From: Parvularia atlantis | Taxonomy: Eukaryota > Opisthokonta > Rotosphaerida | Direction: 5' to 3' | Length of the DNA: 13,115 nucleotides | Assembly: GCA_943704415.1 (NCBI GenBank) | Contig: CALSCO010001594.1 | Span: 1 to 13,115, forward strand | In this document: piece by piece, positions 8,501 to 13,115 of the stretch | Layout: the number at the start of each line of letters is the position of its first letter | How positions within the stretch are numbered: the stretch's first letter is position 1 | Notes under the pieces: model-generated | Seen by the model: the letters and a program-made list of their open reading frames with translations, nothing else | Told to the model about the DNA's origin: nothing | Database searches by the model: none | Made by a program: the position numbers and the translations under genes

Positions 8501-11500
8501 GGATGCCGCGCTGGGCGCGCATGCAGATGGCCGAGACGCGCGGGTACGTGCTGCGCGACCCGACGGCCGAGGAGGACATCGCCGCGGCGGCGTCGGCCGT
8601 GGCCCAGGACGACTACGAGCTGCGCGACTTTTCGGTCGGGTGCGTGGCCGCGCGACACGCTGTCCTGTGCTGCAACTGACGCGCATGCGTGCGCAACTGC
8701 AGCGACTATGACGAGGCGCCCGACTGCTCGCACCCGCCTGAGCAGCGGTACGAGGTGCTCTACGCGCCCGTGATCGACTACTTCTTCGACGCGCCCGGTG
8801 CCGGCGGCCTGCCGAGCGCGAGCGAGACCGGCGCGACGAGCATGGACGGCACGACGCTCGCGCTCTGCCGTCAACGCCTGCGCGACATTGAGGCGGCGTT
8901 TGAGCGGCTGTCGGACCGGCTGGCGTCGCAGGAGGAGGCGCCGGCGAGCGACGAGCGCGAACGCAGCTTGCGGGCGATCATGGGCAGTATCGAGTCGTTC
9001 GCGCGCAAGCGCCAGGTCATCCTGGGCATGATTGAGCAGCTGGAGCGACGGGTGCGCGAGAGCGGCAGCGCGGGCGCCAACGCAGCGGTCGCGGCGGGCT
9101 TCGCGACGCGCTTCACCCTGCACAGCCCGCGCGCCGTCTGGTCCGAGGTCAGCCGCAACACGATCATGCGCCTCTTCTACCTGTTCGAGCAGGACCGGGC
9201 GCTCAGCTTCTGCCTATCGCGCACGGCGCTGCAGCTGGTGCAGCAATACGTGGCGCGGGCGCAGACCGGCGAGCCGGCGGTCGAGTCGCGCGGGAGCTCG
9301 GAGCACCTGACGCAGCTCTCGAGCGAGCAGGACGGACATTCGTCGTCGCACACGTCCGTGGACGACATCGCCTCGACGGCGCCGCAGCCGGAGCCGCCGC
9401 CGCCACCGCCTGCGTCGTCGCAGCTCGCGCCCGCAGCGGACGGAGGCGACCTGCTGAGCCTGCTCATCGCGCAGCAACACCGCGACGGCGTCAGCGTGGC
9501 GGTCGCGTCGGACTACGTCGAGACGCCTTCGATCGCGGCGGTGCCGTGGCTGCCGGTGCACGCCACGCAACGCAGCACGGAGGACCCGATCACGGACGCT
9601 GCCGAGAGCGACCTGCCCGCCGAGCAGCCGGTCGAGCCCGCGGCGGTGACTGAGGAGGTCGACCGACGACTGCACGTGTCGGACGACGTCTTCGTGGACC
9701 TAATCAACCCGCAGCTGTACTTCGAGTCGGTGCGCGGGCCCGGGATGGGCCACGTGCTGTTTGTGACCGAGCGTACGGTGTACCACATCCGCAACTACTA
9801 CGATGTCGTGACCGAGCAGCACTACAAGAAGGTGATCGACGGCACGTTCACCCGCAGCAACTTCTTCGTGGGCCACCTGCCGGACGTGCAAGGGCGCTTC
9901 CCCGTCTGGGCGCCAGTCGAGTGCGTGGGCGCGCCGGACGAGGCACCCGACAACACGGTACGTGCGTGGCTGCCGCTCGATGCTGTGACACGGGCGATCG
10001 CAGACGCGCGTGATGGAGTGCGCCGAGATCCGCGTGACCTACTCGAACGGCAACCCGCTCTTCGTCACGCCGTCGCTGGTCGCGGGCGCGGTCGATGCGA
10101 AGGACCAGCCGCTGACGCCGTTCTGCCGCTCGTTCTTTGACGTGCGCGCCCGAAACATGCACGGTGTCGACTACTGACGCGGCCTGTGCGGCCCAGATCC
10201 GCTTCCCGACGCTCGCGCTCGCGGCCGAGAACGTGCACTACAACATCATCTTCGACGTCATCCAGAACCTGCTGCTGTACCGTGAGCCGCGGCGCAAGCA
10301 CGACGCGGGCCGCATGGAGACGATGCTGTACCAGGGTGCGTGCCTGTGGCCGCGGCGCGGGACGGGTGCGCTGAGCGGCGGCGCAGCACACCTCGGGCGG
10401 ATGCGCCTGAGCACGCAGTCGTTCCTGGCGATGCAGAAGCAGCTGCGGCAGCTGCTCAACAGCAACCTGTCGATCAAGCGCGACCTGTTTGCGGTGCGGT
10501 CGTGCTTGCAGCCCTGATTCCGACGGGCTGACCAACGCGCGCGTGCGCCAGACGCGTGCACGCCAAGGCGACGCCGAGTCGGCGACCGAGCTGACGGCGC
10601 TGACCGAGCAGGGTGAGTGCGCGTGCGCAGCGCGCAAGAGCGCGCAGCGCTGACCCTGCGTGCACGGCAGCGCTGCTTGAAGAGCTAGACGTCAATAGCC
10701 GCGAGCTCGCCGCGGCCAAGCAGTCGCTCGTGGTGCTGCTCGAGGCGATCAAGCGCATCCGCGCGCCGAACCAGGACACGGTCAAGGCGCACGTGGACGA
10801 GAAGCTGTCGTGGGCGCTGGACCAGGTCGTGTGGGCGATGCAGGTGTCGGACGCGGCGACGGCGGACGACGTGCGCCGCACGTTCATCGAGCTGCAGGTG
10901 CGCGTGTGCGAGTGCGAGAGCACGGCTCCTGACACGCGCCCGCTGGCAGATGCAAGGCGTGCTGTTCAACCTTGAGAGCGCCAACGACGGCTCGGGCAAG
11001 AACATGCTCGAGGTGGACCAGGTGCACATGGTCAACCGCCTGCCCGAGTCGGCCTTCCAGGGTGCGCACGCCGCGCTGCGTGCGTGGCCACTGCTGCTGA
11101 CGCCGCCGCCACGGCCGGCAGAGCTCATCGCCCCGTTCAACCCGACGCGGCAGCCGATCAACTTCCGGCGGCACAAGATGGCGCGCCTGCTGATGAAGAG
11201 CGCGGCGCCCGTGGCTGGCATTCCCGTGATCGAACTGTTTGGTGCGTGCGGCGGCTTGCGGGCGCTGCGCGGTGGCTGAGCCGTCCGTGCGCCCGCAGAG
11301 CTCAACGTGCACCCGCTCGTGTTCCGCATGACGCACGACCTTTTCCAGCGCATCCAGGCATACATCTTCCAGCCGTGGACGCCCAAGTCGGCCGACGCTG
11401 GTGCGGTCGCCGTGCAGACGGTGCGAGTGCGAAAATTGCTAGTAGTGAGCACGGTTCTGACCGGCACGTGCGCCAACGCACAGGACACGCCTGACAGCGG

Positions 11501-12634
11501 CAAACCGCCGACGCCGACCCTGCCGCGCCGCGCCACGTACAGCTCAACGCTCTCGCTCAGCTCGGACGGGTCGGGCCGGCAGCGCGGCCGCCACGCGCGC
11601 GACCGGTCGGAGGACGAGGGCGCGGGCTTTGTGCTGGTGCCTGACGACCGCAGCCTGCCGTGCGTCGCGCGTGTGCTGCCACCGTGCTGCGGCTGAGCCG
11701 TGGTGCGGGCGCGCTCGCGCAGGTCGTCGGCCTCGTCGGGCAAGGGCAAGGCCTTGGACGAGGTGTCGGAGATGAAGGAGCGCGCGAGCAACACGCGTGT
11801 GTTCATCTACGTACAGATCCCGCGCTTCGTCGTGTCGGCGAGCTATAAGGTGCTTGCTGCGTGCGTCATGCGCGGCGCACCCGCTCACACGGCGAACGCG
11901 CGGCTCGCAGGGCGAGAAGGACAAGAACTTTGAGGACGTGACGGGCTTCCTGCTGCAGATGCCCACGTTTCAGTACCACAACCGGACGTGGCGCTGGGTC
12001 GACTTTTGGACGCAGGTTAAGAAGGGTGCGATGCGGTGCGCGTGTCTCAGACGCTCCTGCTGATCCTGCCGACCTCGCAGACATGACGCGCGCGCTGCTG
12101 ATGCAGACCGGCGCGCTCGTGAAGGAGAAGTTGCTGGGCGGGCGCAAGAAAGACCTGCAGGAGGAGTTTACCGGTGGCGTGGCTGCGTGTCGCGTCGCGT
12201 CGTGCTTGTGTGGTTGACGGCGCGCGCGTCTGCAGGCTCAATCGTGTCTGTTGAGGCGCCGTCGACGGCGTCCGCCGCCGAGAGCGTCCCGGCTGCGCCC
12301 GCAGCGAGCGGCGGGCCGAGCGAGTCGCCCACCAAGCCGTCGGCCTCGACACACGCACCGTCATCGTCGTCGTCCGCCAAGCGCGGCTTTGCGTCGTTGT
12401 GCGTGCGCGCGCTCGCGCGTGCGAGACGCGCAATGCTCACGCCGAGGTCGCAGCTTCAAGCGCTCGGGCGACGCTGCCGCCGCGCCCACAGCGACCGCCG
12501 CCGCTGCTGCATCGCCCGCCGCGCCCGTCGCCGCGTCCTCTTCCGTCGCGCCCGCGCCCGCCGACAGCCTCGAGGACAAGAAGCGCATCCTGCTCGGCCG
12601 CAGTGCCGCCGCCCCTGGTACCGGCAGCAAGTAA
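2532..12634 (+). CDS. FMP27: FMP27 / Hobbit / BLTP2 bridge-like lipid transfer protein, about 36 exons
   Basis: The spliced model gives about 2,717 residues, close to yeast Fmp27 (about 2,630). Known members are rod-shaped proteins with a hydrophobic groove. They are anchored in the ER and carry lipids at contacts with the plasma membrane. Residues about 4-50 are strongly hydrophobic (AIAVAWALGLAASW, LLLGALVVAVALVPLAA), which fits the ER anchor. The GFWDK-type motif appears as PFWDKLRVLLHGRHTL near residue 1370. RWMPRWARMQM near 1625 may be a degenerate WPPW-type motif. A Ser/Pro/Glu-rich disordered stretch spans about 1870-1990. The Apt1-like C-terminal region follows: DLINPQLYFES, NVHYNIIFDVIQNLLLYREP, LLNSNLSIKRDLF, ELNVHPLVFRMTHDLF, ASYK-GEKDKNFEDV near 2531 and FQYHNRTWRWVDF. 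An Ala/Pro/Ser-rich tail begins near 2604. The stop is TAA 12632-12634. The family call is very secure. A few splice choices (near 5426-5488 and 5579-5629) are not. Confidence 0.93.
2769..12453 (+). other. Mini-intron set of the BLTP2 gene (about 35 introns)
   Basis: Introns inferred from donor, acceptor and frame: 2769-2828, 2977-3025, 3328-3379, 3489-3553, 3684-3737, 3949-4002, 4214-4268, 4397-4448, 4588-4646, 4924-4975, 5116-5168, one ending 5488 (start 5426 or 5447), 5579-5629 (weak, AAG acceptor), 5785-5843, 5905-5951, 6176-6230, 6469-6522, 6981-7038, 7806-7858, 8424-8489, 8640-8702, 9958-10003, 10142-10196, 10336-10386, 10494-10551, 10613-10670, 10898-10949, 11062-11121, 11242-11298, 11421-11483, 11660-11722, 11850-11910, 12026-12080, 12174-12235, 12399-12453. 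Apart from the unresolved one, lengths run from 46 to 66 bases. Most donors are GTGCGN and most have CTGAC, CTGAT or TTGAC before a CAG. The exons sum to an exact multiple of three. Confidence 0.8.
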
Positions 12635-12824
12635 GATTATGTACATAGTGTGTAGTATGCGTGTGCACTTTGCGCGAGGATGACACGCCTCTTGCAAAAG
12701 TGCCTTTTTAAACCTAAACTGAGCTCCTTGTGTCACTGTGGAGCCGAGTCGTCCTTGGTGGCACCTTTCTCCGGGCCCGAGGCAGCCTCAGGGGCATCAC
12801 GAGCAGTGCTCGTGGTTCTTGAGA
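12635..12824 (+). other. 3' region of the BLTP2 gene and spacer before the recombinase relic
   Basis: Directly after the stop the base composition becomes less GC-rich. TATGTACATAG lies at about 12637-12650, resembling yeast-type 3'-end efficiency elements, and a T-run with TTTTTAAACC lies near 12705. These could direct polyadenylation, but this is inference. From about 12720 to 12824 the minus strand continues downstream of the recombinase relic. There I see neither a convincing continuation of that protein nor another gene. Confidence 0.4.
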
Positions 12825-13115
12825 TAAGCCAGGCCTGTTCCAGTTCCATCCAGACGCGATGTCCTTGATGACGACGCTGCCGACTCCGCTTGCTTGTTAC
12901 AGGTCGGCCACCTGATGGTCGAGGTCACCGCGTTGGTGGTCGGACGAGACGCGAGCGTAGCAGATCTTCTTCTTGTTGGCGTTGCTTGCCGTGACGGGCG
13001 TCTGGTCTTCAAGTTGGAAGAGAACACGAGGTTGTACCGGCGACATTGCCCGACCGTGCGCACACACGACACCTTGCCGAGGCGGTGCCACCGTTGTAGT
13101 GTCGTATTGGAGACC
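12825..13115 (-). pseudogene. IS607-family serine recombinase, broken copy (start beyond right edge)
   Basis: Read on the minus strand from the right edge, one frame gives VSNTTLQRW, then VRTVGQCRRYNL. This is the MerR-like helix-turn-helix and wing found at the N-terminus of IS607 recombinases (typical form xxxTLxRW...R.xGxxRRY). The reading then has to move to the next frame, consistent with loss of one base near 13025-13035, which gives KKKICYARVSSDHQ and GDLDHQVADL. This is the catalytic N-terminus, with the nucleophile serine in the YARVSS motif. A TAA at 12899-12897 interrupts, and the same frame continues with VIKDIASGWNWNRPGL, matching the DxxSGxNxxR block. Beyond that the catalytic domain is not recognisable. 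At least two lesions and a lost C-terminus make this a decayed copy. No TnpB/Fanzor partner is seen within the window. IS607 elements occur in bacteria, archaea, giant viruses and some eukaryotes. Confidence 0.82.

Noticed and set aside
12797-13072. A single intact 91-codon protein in the first recombinase frame
   Set aside because: Only its N-terminal part matches the helix-turn-helix. Downstream the conserved catalytic motifs are in another frame, so the full open frame is not a real protein.
1-13115. Bacterial origin or contamination of the main region, suggested by very high GC and a bacterial-looking redoxin
   Set aside because: Consistent spliceosomal mini-introns interrupt the four protein-coding genes from 3 to 12634, and BLTP2 is a eukaryotic family.

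Overview
The window looks like nuclear DNA of a compact, GC-rich fungus. The best fit is a basidiomycete yeast of the Malassezia / Ustilaginomycotina kind. This rests on very short introns with GTGCGT-type donors, CTGAC-type branch sites and CAG acceptors, on tight gene spacing, and on a recognisable fungal FMP27/BLTP2 gene. The genus is inference. All spliced models were built by hand from splice motifs and reading-frame continuity.

Layout, left to right. (1) Positions 3-546, plus strand: the 3' end of a gene with two introns whose 139 visible residues look like the C-terminus of a secreted protein, possibly a glycoside hydrolase. (2) Positions 547-891: a convergent intergenic stretch. (3) Positions 892-1650, minus strand: a three-exon thioredoxin-fold protein of the AhpC/TSA peroxiredoxin-like type with a good signal peptide. 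Splicing appears to leave it without the usual active-site cysteines. (4) Positions 1651-2286, minus strand: an unrecognised Ala/Gly-rich protein with an N-myristoylation-like start. No stop separates it from gene 3, so the two may be one fused gene. (5) Positions 2287-2531: a divergent promoter region with CCAAT, CRE-like and E-box motifs.

(6) Positions 2532-12634, plus strand: one very large gene with about 35 mini-introns, encoding roughly 2,717 residues. It is the FMP27 / Hobbit / BLTP2 bridge-like lipid transfer protein. It has an N-terminal membrane anchor, the GFWDK-type motif, and the conserved C-terminal Apt1-like region. It fills about three quarters of the window.

(7) Positions 12825-13115, minus strand, running off the right edge: the broken remains of an IS607-family serine recombinase. 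A MerR-like helix-turn-helix, the catalytic YARVSS motif and the downstream GWNWNR motif are all visible, but split by a frameshift and an in-frame stop. This is the most unexpected item in the window, because the family is mainly prokaryotic and viral.

The genes do not form a pathway. The lipid-transfer gene and gene 4 share a divergent promoter, and the recombinase relic is an independent insertion downstream.
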